NCBI GenBank assembly: GCA_016987375.1
Contig: PJRA01000428.1
Location: forward strand, 733,007 to 797,006
Source: Brachionus koreanus
Lineage: Eukaryota > Rotifera > Eurotatoria > Ploima > Brachionidae
DNA: 64,000 nt
Direction: 5' to 3'
The notes under the pieces are model-generated. The model saw nothing but the letters and a program-made list of their open reading frames with translations, was not told the DNA's origin and did no database searches. This document shows positions 23,905 through 35,722 of this stretch, one piece after another (the first letter of the stretch is position 1; each line of letters opens with the position of its first letter). The translations under genes and the position numbers were made by a program.

Positions 23905-26900
23905 ATGGCTGAACAAAATTTGTCTAAAGACTTAGCAAGTTTGAATTGCTACATTGGATGTCGTGTGGTCCGAGGACCGGACTGGAAATGGGCAAAGCAA
24001 GATGGTAGATTTAGATTGAATAAAAAAAATAAAAATTTATTAATAAAAAATTAATTGAAGGCGGTGAGGGCCACGTGGGAACCATACGAAGCTTTGAATC
24101 GAACGAAGAAGTAGTGGTCGTTTGGGATAATGGCACCGGTGCTAATTATCGCTGCTCTAGCGAATTTGATATTCGCATTCTGGAGCCAAGTCCATGTGGC
24201 TTTTTCCACGAATCGGTCAAGTGCCACGAGTGCGGACAAGAACCTTTGTTCGGAATTAGATGGGCGTGTGCCGACTGTTTGGCAAATAATAGCAGAAACA
24301 TAAATCTTTGCTCACGATGCTATCATGACGACAAGCATCAGATAAAACATCGTTTTTTCAGAATATCAACTCAATTATCTGAAAAGTGAGTTTTTCAAAA
24401 TTTTTCAAAATTATTCATAATTTTTTTATTCAAAAGAGTTTTGGTTGAGTCAAGAAAAAAATGTAAAAAATTGAGCTTCAAAGGTATTTATCCAGGTGCT
24501 AAAGTTGTGCGCGGCATTGACTGGTCATGGGACGATCAGGACAATAGCGGCTCTTCATCAAAAGGCAAAGTGATTCAAGTACAAAACTGGAATAGCAAGT
24601 CCTTGTTTAGTGGAGTCTTGGTTAGCTGGGAAAATGGCAATAAAAATTTGTACAGACTTGGCTTCGAAGGAATGGTATCTATTTTGCTTGTGTAGTTAGA
24701 TAAATTCTAAGAGTTTATTTTTATATTTTTTTTTCTTAAGACTGATTTAAAATGTGTGAGTGGTGCCAAGGGTGGTTATTATTACCGTGATCATTTACCT
24801 GTTCTAGGCCAAAAAGACTATCGGCGATCAAAAAAAAATATCAATGATTTACGCTGTGCCTCGGTCACCGACGAGGACAGAAAAAAAAAATTAAAAATTT
24901 TCAAAAACTCAGCAGGAGAAAATATTTACAAATCAGTGACAAGCTCAAATTCATCCATTATCGATGATTTTAAAATATTTAAATTAAATGATAAAGTCAA
25001 TATTGACCTAGACTTTGAAATTGTTCAGTCGTTGCAAATGGGCCATGGAGGATGGTGCGAGGCTATGTTTGAATGCTTGGGAAATACAGGTGTAATAACA
25101 TCGATGGATTCAGACAATGATTTTGAGGTAACTTATCCAAGTGGCAACAAATGGACCTTGAATCCAGCAGTTCTTACTGTAGCTAAAGAAAATGATCTAG
25201 AAAATAGTGTACAAAATTTGAATAATTCAGATGAACGAAATAGAAACTTGCCAAAATGTTCTATTCAAAGTTCAAGTCTCATCGATTTGTTTAGCAATAA
25301 CTTGAGTGAAGAGCTTAAGTCAAATTTTAAGCTTGACGATTTGGTCGAGATTAGCTCGGATATTGAATTAGTAACAAAACTTCAATATGGTCATGGAGAA
25401 TGGGCTGATGCTATGCTACCAGTAATAATTAATTTCAGTATAACTGAGGTTTTTTAAGAGTTTTTTTTAAGTGTCTTGGACAAATCGGAAAAATTGTTAA
25501 AATTTACGATGATGGTGATTTGAAAATAGAAGTCTGTGGCACTACGTGGACATTTAATCCTTTGGTTGTCAATTTATTGGATCAGACAAAGAGCAAAAAG
25601 TTTATTTTAACAAAAGAATTGAGCGAAGAACTGGTTAAAGCGGCAGCAAATGGAGAAGCAGAAAAATGCGAGTACATACTTGGCATGCCAGGAGCCAATG
25701 TCAATTGTTGTTTTGCAGGCCATTCTGCTTTGCATGCTGCTTCACAAAATGGGCATATAGATGTGATAAAGCTGTTGATGCGATCAAAAATTGATGTTGA
25801 GGCCGAAGACAACGATGGCGATAGAGCAATTCATCATGCTGCTTTTGGTAATGAGGCCAAAGTTATTGAAACTTTAATATCAATGGAAAGCAAAGAGTTT
25901 AAATCAAATTTAGAGCTTAATTCTAGAAATAAAAAAATGCAAACTGCTTTGCACATTGCGGTAAATAAAGGACACATTGACGTGGTTCAGACATTAATAA
26001 AATATGGAGCTCATACAAGTCTTCAGGATATCGATGGAGATACGCCTTTGCATGATGCTATAACAAAGAAACATGATCAAATTATTAATTTGCTTTTAGA
26101 TGCGAATGCTGATATATCAGTATGCAATAAGCATGGCTTTAATTCGTTGCATCATGCAGCTCTAAGAGGAAATATCAGGTAAATTAATGTTTATGTTTTT
26201 GAAAAATTAAGTTCAGTTTTCATGTCTTAGTGGTTTTTGAATTCAGTTAAATTAAGGTTTTAAATTTTTCAATTTGGGTATGATCAAATAATTTTTTTTT
26301 TGTTGAAAATTAAATAGAATTTTATGGAAAAAACTTGAAATTTTAAGAGAATTTGAAAAATCAATAAATTAACATTTTAAAATAAATAATAATCAGATTA
26401 GTAATTATTTTAGAAAATTGTGTCATTATTTTTTATTCGAATTAAATAATTTTATAATTTTATTCTAATTATAAAATTATTTTTCTAAATTATTCCTCTC
26501 TTGTACCATTCACAGCTTTTGAAGCCAAAAAACTCACATCCTTCTTCAACTTGATCTTGGTTTGCATATTGCCGTGTTCTAAGTAAATGAGCCATGAAGA
26601 TCAGAAAATGAAAATCAAAAGAAGAAAGATCTGGACTCATCATGCTGCAAAGACATGCTTTACTTGTCTTTATTCCTCTCTTAGAATAGTTTACTAAAAG
26701 CCATTATTTCATTACATATACATTTTTCTTGAATTGAAGGATACATTTGCTCTAATTTTCTTCTGCATTAATATCACTACCGTCTGAACCACCTCAAAGT
26801 GTATTACCCCTTAAAAATTCCACTAAACACACAACATCACTTTTTTAATCAAAGAATCTTCTTTTCACAACCGGTTGAGTTAGTTAAATGGTCCAATCAT

Positions 26901-29322
26901 TGATTTCTGTAATCATAAATTTCTAAAAAGACCCTCTTCTCATCACAAGTATCTATCACAAGTATGATCTGCCTGAAAAACGTTAATCTAGAGGATTTTT
27001 TTAAGTAGCTTCCTACAAATTTTACATCGTTGTTGAATAACAAAATCTTTTTTAGACCCTTTTTTTGAACTACATATTACAAATAAAATTTTAAAAAATG
27101 GCATTTATTAGCTAAAAATATAAATTTTAATTTTTTTTTAAAATGAATAAATTCTCAAAGAAAATTTTCAATTTATCTTAGTAACTTTATTTAAAATTTT
27201 CATGGAAAATCGACAAACATTTTCAAATAAACATTTTCAAGAAATGTTTATTTTTAAAACATAAATTTTTAAAATTAGAAAGATGGTCATATCAAATATA
27301 TCCAACCTAAAAAATGCGTATAATAAAAATAACAAAAATTATTATTTGAAAAACAAAAATATTGAAGTTAGCATTATTTTTAATTATCAAATACAAAATT
27401 AATAAAAAGTGTCAATTGTATTTAAAATATATTCATTTTTTACTTATCGGAAGCATATTAACTAAATTGAAACAATAATACTTGAGAATAAAATCTAAAG
27501 ATAATTAAAATAAAACACCAAATACCAAATTTAAAATTTGAAAAAACAATATCTCTTTTAGAAGAAATTCCAAACATCATCTCATTAGAGCTTCTAAAAG
27601 CTAATGCTATTTCTAGTAAGCAGACTAGGGGGAAAGTAAAATCTATTTGCTTTTTTGTAGCTCTCGAACCCTGGTTTTTTAAGCGAGAAAACATCTAAAT
27701 TGTCTTTATCAGGATAAATTGTGGACATACAAGCGTGCAATTGAGAATCTGATTTGGGATGTAATTCGATGTTTATTTTCAAGTATCATTGTTTCAGTTT
27801 AGTTAATATGTTTCCGATAAATAAAAAATGAATATATTTTTTTAAACACAATTGACACTTTTCATTAATTTTGTATTTGATAATTAAAAATAATCCTAAC
27901 TTCAGTATTTTTGTTTTTAAATTTCATAAAAATAATATAAATGATAATTATATGCCTTTAAAAACACATAATTTATATGCCTCAATATAACAGCTGACTA
28001 AAAGCATTTTTCAAATCTATTTTTTGATGTGTTTTAATTAATTATAAGAATTGTAAAAATTTTGATTTCTAATAATTTATTTATTTTTTGAAATAAAAAT
28101 TTTACTAAAGTGTAAAATTAAAAAAAATTTATATTTTTAGCTCATTGAAATGTTTACTTGACAAAATAGTTAATTTGGAAAAATATTGGTTGATTGATGA
28201 AAAAAAAGAAGACGGCTTTGGGGCTTTGCATTTAGCCTGTCTAAATAGCTATCAAGAAGTGGTCCAGTTAATTTTAAACTATTCTCAATTTTTGAACATA
28301 AATATTCAAAATAAATGCCTTCAAACCCCTCTTCATTTGGCTGTCGAACGTCTAAGTTGTGAGATAGCTGAATCACTAATAGTAAATAAGGCCACCAAAT
28401 GTGATTTGAATGTCAAAGACAAAGACGGAGATACAGCTTTGCATATTTTGTTGAGAAACTATACAGTTTATTCGCTCAAAAATTTCAAAGACTTGAAACA
28501 TCAGAACGATTTATCAAAAGAAAAAAGCTCCAACTGGACTGAATGTTCCTCGAATATAGATGAAAAGAAAATTAAATCCTTGTTTGAAAAAATAGCGTTA
28601 TTACTGATCCGGAACGGTGCTAGTATATCTATTAGAAACAAAAAAAATCAAACTCCTCTAGATCTTTGTAATGATTCGGATTTTAGCAAAATTTTGATCA
28701 CATATAGCCTTGAATCAAATGAAGTTGAAGAACAAAATTCAAAAACAACAGAACTTGAAGAGTGCCCAATTTGTTGCGAAGAGAGGCAAGAAATTTTGGT
28801 TAGACCTTGTAACCATTTAAATGGATGTCAAGATTGTTCAGGCCGTCTTAAAAAATGCCTCACATGCAAAGAAACTATTTCTGAAAGAATAAAACTAGAA
28901 AATTGTTTGATATGCGATGAAAAATTATCAAATGTTTTGTTAGAGCCATGTGGGCACATACAAACATGTGAACCGTGTTCCAAGTCTTTGAAAAAATGCA
29001 TCAAGTGTCGTATGTCTATTGAAAAACAAATTAATATTTTAAGCTCAAAGATCGACTCAGTCAAAACTAATTTAAATGGAAATTGTTTAAATTTAAAAAA
29101 GTTACAACAACAACTTCAAGATATTAAAGAACAAGTAGAAAATTTTAATTTCTTTATAATTTTGTTTAAAATTTTTCCTAGACTATTTGTCCTGTTTGCA
29201 TGGATAAACAAAAAAATATGGTTTTTTTATGTGGACATGGCACGTGTCAAATGTGTGGTGACCAAATGAGTGAATGTCCTATTTGCCGTAAATCTATTCA
29301 AAAAAAAATATTGATTTACTAA
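23905..29322 (+). CDS. MIB1: E3 ubiquitin ligase Mind bomb 1 orthologue
   Basis: Seven exons: 23905-24004, 24061-24385, 24437-24674, 24741-25421, 25472-26178, 28141-29134, 29182-29322; 3186 nt, 1061 aa (human MIB1 about 1006). Domains in order: MIB/HERC2 (~19-85), ZZ finger (~86-137), MIB/HERC2 (~150-235), two REP repeats (~325-385, ~440-500), ankyrin repeats (~510-866) and three RINGs (~890-930, ~936-980, ~1017-1061). Blocks such as [28 protein letters not shown] and the C-terminal [11 protein letters not shown]...SECPICRK are near those of vertebrate MIB1, including the ILIY end. Role: ubiquitinates Notch ligands and promotes their endocytosis in signal-sending cells. Intron 5 (26179-28140) is enlarged by repeats. 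AATAAA follows the stop at 29323. It is clearly the more conserved of the two copies in the window. Confidence 0.95.
26690..26850. repeat. dispersed repeat, also at 58365-58500
   Basis: A stretch with TTGAATTGAAGGATACATTTG and CACTACCGTCTGAACCACCTC is matched at about 58365-58500 in the same orientation, including the downstream CTTAAAAATT and AAACACACA. Both copies lie in introns. Element class is unknown. Confidence 0.5.
27030..27215. repeat. truncated copy of the TTAA-flanked MITE family
   Basis: The interior matches the copy at 52962-53176: TTTTTTAGACCC, AAATAAAATTTTAAAA, AAAATGAATAAATT and CAAAGAAAAT occur in the same order. Neither terminal repeat is intact. Confidence 0.5.
27345..27925. 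mobile_element. long-arm foldback element in MIB1 intron
   Basis: The left arm (about 27350-27490) and right arm (about 27772-27917) are inverted copies roughly 140 bases long with few mismatches; shared runs include TTTTTAATTATCAAATACAA and AGTGTCAATTG. The 280-base centre has open minus-strand frames (27458-27694 and 27594-27782) with no family I recognise. Target duplication not identified. Confidence 0.65.
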
Positions 29323-30715
29323 AATAAATTTGTTAATTAAATTTATAAAATAAACAGTGTGTATTTATTAGAAAATTATTATAAAATGAATTATTTATTA
29401 AATGTTTTGACTTTTTTTTAAAAATATTTTTTTCTTATGTTTAAAATTGTAAAAAAATAATTGATGATTTGTTTTTTTTTGGATAATTTTTATTAAAAAT
29501 AAACATTTTTATTACTTAAAAAGAAAATAGTTTTCCTATCTAAAAGTTTTTTATCAATTCATCGCAACCTTTTGATTTAGAAATTAATTTCAATTAAATT
29601 TATTACTTTGTATTCTAAATCTTTAAATATATTCTGTTTTATTTCTTTGATAAAATATTTTAGATAGTCATTGAAATCATCATCATATTAAAATTTTAAA
29701 TAAAAAAAATACACCCAAAAACACCCTTGTAATTTATGTGATACACCTAAAAGCTTTTTAAATTTTCTTAAAGAACATAAAAATATATGTTAGAAAATGT
29801 AAATTTTTTAAATAAAAAATATGGTTTTGTTATGAAACTACTAATGACCTGAGATGATACACTCTGATTTTTTTGCCAAAATTGACTTTGTTTTCACTAA
29901 ACAAAATTGCTATTGTAGATTTTCGACCATCAGGAATAGAAAAATTTGGTTATTTTTTTAAGCATAAATAATTTTTTGAGTAAATTTTTGTGATTCTTTC
30001 TAATAATTTTCCAAATGTTTGTCGAGCATCAAAAATGAAATTCTAAAGGAAAAAGAAGAAACAATTAGAATTTTTTATCTTTTTACTTTAATTCAATTTT
30101 AATTTTAAAATTATTTTATTTTGAATTCTTATTCTATATTTTAGGAACTTATGATCGATCAGAAAAACAAATAAAAAAAGTTAGCAATAATATTTAATCC
30201 TATTTTTATTGACAACTGAATAAAAAAAAGAAAATTGTTCACATATTAAAAATATATATATAAATTAAAAACTTAAAATTAAAATTTTAGTAGTGTTACA
30301 TTATTATTGGAAAAATTCCTTTCAGCAGTTGTCATTTCAACCAGCTCAGCTAGTCGAGAAAAGAAGATGCTTTGTAAAAAGGTAATATTGTTTGCTTGGT
30401 GGAATTTCGAAGAACGAATGCATGCTTCACTTGAAAAAAAATATTCTTTATTTCGATTAAAACTCAACCGAAAGCCAGGTTTGTTCTTTATATTTTGAAA
30501 ATAATATATATGATAAATTATTTTATTGATAAATTAAAAAAATTAAAAGAGAGGCAAAATTTTTTGACCAACTTTAATATATAATTTGATATTAGATAAA
30601 TGATTTAGAAGAAGGAATACTGATTGATTTTAAAATGTAAAAAACTTTGTGCTTTTATTTTGAATTTTAAAGAAAAAAAGACCAACAGCTATATTGACTG
30701 TTGCTAATTTTTTAT
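29323..30715. other. convergent spacer between MIB1 and dipeptidase 1
   Basis: Carries the 3' ends of two convergent genes. A 63-codon plus-strand frame at 30307 is less AT-rich than its surroundings and vaguely recalls a mariner transposase block (VILFAWWNFEE), too weakly to call. Otherwise AT-rich and featureless. Confidence 0.4.
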
Positions 30716-32311
30716 TTAAAAAGATGTTCTACACTTTTTTTGTTCATTTGGTAAATCATTTTTATCAATTATATCATTAAATGGTTTTATATTCTTTGAT
30801 TTTTCGGAAATCTAAAAAAAAGATATTAGGTTAAAAAAAAAATGCTTTATTTTATACTTCTTCGACTTGAGATAAAACTCTGATAAGATTTCCGCCAATA
30901 AGTTTTACTATTTCATCTTGCGACCAGCCAATTTCAAGCAAAGCTTTTACCAGATTTGGATAATTTGAAACATCTTCTAAGTCGATAGGAGTAGTGGGTA
31001 CTCCATCGTAATCACCTCCTATTCCAATGTAATCGATTCCGATCAAATTTTTTACATACTTTATATGATCTTAATAATATCAAATTAAAATGATATTTTT
31101 AATTAAATAAAATATGCTTTAATTAATTTTCTTTCTTTAATTTGGAGCATATAGTTTAACCATTTTTGAAAAGCAGCATTCACTGATTCTATAATTAACT
31201 TACCAACGACATTTGATAGAACTGCATTATCAGGATCACATGCTACAAAACCATTATAAAAATTAATCATTATTATTCCATTATTTTCCTTCAATTTTAA
31301 CAAAACATCATCTCTAACATTTCTTGTATGATTGCACAAAGCATACACAGACGAATGACTAAATATAACAGGTGCTTTGCTTTCTTCCAAAGCATCAAGC
31401 ATTGTCTGGTGCGACACATGAGACAAATCAACCATCATTCCTAGTCTATTCATTTCACTAATAACTTTTCTACCAAATTGGGTTAATCCTCCATAAGCTG
31501 ATGCATTACTTAATCTGTCGACCAAATTATTCGTTGCCCTTTTTTAAAAAAAAAAATTGAAAAATTGAGTAGTTTTAAATGTTGAATCAAAAAAAAATTT
31601 TTTTTTTTTATATTTTTTTGTTATTGTTTTTAAATTACCATGGTACATTGCAATTGTGTGTTAAAGTCATGTAACGCACACCTAGAGCATAGAACATTCT
31701 CAATATTGCCAAAGAAGAGTCGATTGCATGACCACTTTCAAGACCAATTAGACTCGCTATTTTTCCTTCATTGAATGCTTGATTTATTTCCCTTACATTT
31801 TCTGTGAATTTAAAAGTATTTTCATACTTTTTAATAAATCTTTTTATAGCATCAATCTGTTCTATATGTATTCGAACAGCATCTTTTCCTGTACTTTTAC
31901 AATCTGCATATGCAACCCAGAATTGTCCCCCTATTTTACCTTTTTTTAATCTCTTCAAATCTGTATGTGTTACACCGTTAGTTCCTTGGAGGTCGCTTTT
32001 GTCTAATTTTAGAAGATCATTTAAGTCAAAGCGTTTAAAGATATTTTGAAAATTTTCTCTTATCATATAAGGCAAATCATTATGTCTAAAGGAAATGTTA
32101 ACTGTAATTTAAAACTGAACGATTAAATTATTTACCCATCAATTAAAAGATTGCTTTGAAGAATTCGCTTTGCTTTAGTTGTCGTACTTGTTTCATGTAA
32201 AATTACTTGAATTGTAGCAGCAACAATTCCAACAAATGCTAAAATAAATAAAATCCCTATTACTAAATTTTTTCTCTTTTGATTTTTGATTTTAATTAAA
32301 TTATTTATCAT
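30716..32311 (-). CDS. Membrane dipeptidase-like metallopeptidase (M19), copy 1
   Basis: Five exons on the minus strand: 32311-32136, 32085-31639, 31538-31204, 31069-30858, 30811-30716; 1266 nt, 421 aa. An N-terminal hydrophobic segment (~14-36) looks like a signal anchor. The M19 metal site is complete: H60 and D62 in GHND, the glutamate of [12 protein letters not shown]248 in DLSHVSH and H269 in FSHSS; GGDYDGV is also kept. The family hydrolyses dipeptides, leukotriene D4 and cystinyl-bis-glycine at the cell surface. The C-terminus ends CRTSF and lacks a hydrophobic GPI-attachment tail, unlike mammalian DPEP1. Exon 3 and the intron before it are nearly identical to copies 2 and 3. One intron present in copy 2 is absent here. 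Confidence 0.92.
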
Positions 32312-33968
32312 CTAAATAAAATTATTTTATTTTTGGTTTTTTTTAAAATATTGTTTAGTTTCTTCAACTTTATTGTAAACTCAAATTTTTTTAAACTCTA
32401 ATCAAATAGAGCTTTAACATTTATTTAAATTGCTTTTAATCAAAAAGCAATTAAAAATTATCTAATTATTGCATTTATTTTTTATAAAATTTCTTTCTAA
32501 TCAGAAAATTTCTAAAATGTCATAAATTTTTATTTCTACAAATGGCAACGTTTTTTTAATTAACTTTCTTTAAAATTTTTTTTATTCAATGATAAAGCCC
32601 AGTTTTTGAATGCAATTTTTATTTCAACTTTCTAAATTTTCAAGAGCAATTTACATCAAAATTGATTTGAAATATTCGTTTAAAATTTATTGATATTTAT
32701 TTTATTTAAAATATACATGTTATTTTCCCATTCTCTTTTTTGAAATTTTGCTTTTTAAAAAAAACTTGAAAAACACCATTTTTAAAAAATTTATTCAATC
32801 ACACAATCATAGTTATTAAGTTCTTAAAGTCCGAGTATATGAATGATAATCTTATATGAGTCTAAGTTAAAGAAAGAGTGATGACAATTAGAATTATTTA
32901 AAAACCCGTATTCCCTTGAAAACTACAGTGTCTTTTTAGACCCTCTTTTTCAAAGTCAACCAACATTTGATTTAGTAGAATAATTGATAATTTTTTTTAG
33001 GAACAATACATAATCTGATTTTAAGGATATTTTTTAAAATTATTTCCAAATAAATTAAGTTGATTAAAATCAAATTTTATTAAAAAAAAAATTGAATATT
33101 TTCAAACCATAAAATTTCTGATTCTTCACATATACATCTTAAAATGAAATATTAAGTTATGCTGTGGAAATACAATCCAAAGCAGTGTTGCTGGTAGACG
33201 TCCTGTTTTTACAACATCTGTCAATTTTTTCCCATTTACCTGATTAATTTTTATGAAATTATTGAATTTTAACAAAATCCAAGTTACTATTTTAATTTAT
33301 TTTCAACGATGTTTTTATTGACAATGCTTCGAATTGTCAGATCAATTTCTTTTCAGTTTAAGACTGTCTTATTATTGAAGAAATTGTAACCGAAGCTGCA
33401 GTTACGCACAAGCTGTGTACAACTGATTGTTTTCCTCTACAAGTAATACCTGTATGTCTAAACTAGAGGCTATAGGCTAATATTTGGTTACCAAAAATAT
33501 GCTGGAGTCTATCGCATCAATATTGAATCTTGTGAAGCTTTTTTGTCCTTTAAATATACATCTATGAAATTCTAATTTAATTATTTACTAAATGGAGAAG
33601 TAGTAGTAGCAAATAGAATTGCCATCTCAAGTAACAAAATTCAACTAGAAGTTTAAAGGGATATTAATTTTAAATTTTGAAAAATGATTTATTTAAAAAA
33701 AAGCTAAAATAAATAAAATAGATTAAATTTAATCAAAATTTTTTAAAATCAATATTAATATTATTAAAAGCTAATTATAGCTGGGAAATTAGCTTCAATC
33801 AGCAACACAGAACTGAAAAAAAGTAAAACGAAAAAAAATTTAGTTCTTTTCCTACCATTTTACGAAAAAGATTATGTTCTAAAACTAAAATCTTAATTTT
33901 TCTAAAATTTTATTTAACTAAAAATTTTAAAAATTGATTCTCAATTATAAATTTCTTTTTCTATATGT
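32312..33968. other. spacer between dipeptidase copies 1 and 2
   Basis: AT-rich. Around 32930 there is a TTTTTAGACCC stretch like the MITE family interior, and near 33185 a GTGTTGCTGGTAGACGTCC motif resembling one at about 3950, so repeat debris is likely. No coding frame recognised. The 32312 end should hold the copy 1 promoter. Confidence 0.4.
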
Positions 33969-35539
33969 TCAAAAAGAGGTTCTACATTTAAGAAAATCAG
34001 GTCCGAAGTCTTGTTTTTCCAATATGTCATTAATTGGTCTCTCACTAATTGAATAAGCATACTAGAAACAAACATTTTTATTCAAATTTTTTCAAATTTT
34101 TAAAATAATACGTTTTCCACTTGAGAAAAAACTCTAAGAATATTCCCACTAGCCAATTTAATTAATTCTTCATCACTCCATCCATTGTCAAGTAATTCTT
34201 TGAACAAATTTGGATACATTGAGACATCCTCTAAATCTTTAGGAGTACTAAATAAAAATTATGAAGAATTGAAAAAATATGAAAAATAACAAAAAAATTA
34301 CGAAGGAACTCCATCGTAATCAGATCCAATACCAACGTGATCAATACCAATTAAGTTTTTTACATAATTCAAATGGTCTATAAAATATTTTGAATGTTTT
34401 TCTTTAGAAGAAAAAAAAAATTTATTAAAACTTACCAACGACATTTGATAGAACTGCATTATCAGGATCACATGCTACAAAACCATTATAAAAATTAATC
34501 ATTATTATTCCATTATTTTCCTTCAATTTTAACAAAACATCATCTCTTACATTTCTTGTATGATTGCACAAAGCATACACAGACGAATGACTAAATATAA
34601 CAGGTGCTTTGCTTTCTTCCAAAGCATCAAGCATTGTCTGGTGCGACACATGAGACAAATCAACCATCATTCCTAGTCTATTCATTTCACTAATAACTTT
34701 TCTACCAAATTGGGTTAATCCTCCATAAGCTGATGCATTACTTAATCTGTCGACCAAATTATTCGTTGCCCTTTTTTAAAAAAAAAAATTGAAAAATTGA
34801 GTAGTTTTAAATGTTGAATCAGAAAAAAATTTTTTTTTTTTATATTTTTTTGTTATTGTTTTTAAATTACCATGGTACATTGCAATTGTGTGTTAAAGTC
34901 ATGTAACGCACACCTAGAGCATAGAACATTCTCAATATTGCCAAAGAAGAGTCGATTGCATGACCACTTTCAAGACCAATTAGACTCGCTATTTTTCCTT
35001 CGTTGAATGCCTTGACCAAATCTAAATTTTTATTTTAATTTCATTAGTAATTTTAAAATAAATTTACCAATTGAATTATCAGCATATTTCATAATATCTG
35101 GAAATTTGTTTATTAATCTTTTCATCATATCTAATTGTTCTAAATGAATTCGCGTCGCGTCTTTTGCAAGACTTTCACATGAGGCATATGCAGCCCAAAA
35201 TTGTCCCCCTAATTTACCCTTATGTAATCTCATTATGTCTGTATGTGTCACACCATTTGTTCCTAAAAGCTTATCTTTTATTTTTGTTAGGTCATTAAAA
35301 TCAAATAATTTCAATTGGTTTTTGAAGTTTTTTCGCACCATGCTTGGTATATCATTATGGCCATCAATTAAAGGAAATTTAGTTAGAAGTTGATTTGCTT
35401 TACTGAAATTATTGTTTATCGAATTTTGGGTTAAAGCTAGTCCGATTGAAAGCCCTACAATCAAAGCAGTTGTGACTACCAGAATTCCAATTATAAGACT
35501 TTTTTTAAATTTTTTTGATTCTACACTTATCATATTCAA
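33969..35539 (-). CDS. Membrane dipeptidase-like metallopeptidase (M19), copy 2
   Basis: Six exons on the minus strand: 35539-35068, 35021-34871, 34770-34436, 34377-34302, 34247-34112, 34061-33969; 1263 nt, 420 aa. The start at 35539 is used; an in-frame ATG two codons later is possible. N-terminal hydrophobic segment at ~15-36, then H61 and D63 of GHND, GLESGH, H248 and H269, so the M19 site is intact. Gene structure differs from its neighbours: the GHND intron is missing, a new intron interrupts the segment after NSI, and another splits the exon that is single in copies 1 and 3. From ~34430 to ~35011 it is almost base-for-base the same as copy 1. The C-terminus ends KCRTSF. Confidence 0.91.
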
Positions 35540-35722
35540 ACAGAACTCCGTTTATGTTATAAAAAAGTTTTATTTATTATTTTAGGTCGTAAGATTTTAA
35601 TTTCTTTGGTTAAAAAAAGATAATTTTTTATCATCATGATATCATTAAATACAAATAAAAAATAATTAAAGTCATAAATTTTATTTAAAAATTAAAATGA
35701 ATAATTTTTTATAAAAGTAAAG

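Noticed and set aside
30307..30498. Possible mariner transposase fragment (VILFAWWNFEE, FRLKLNRKPG)
   Set aside because: Two short resemblances without the catalytic aspartates; not enough to call.
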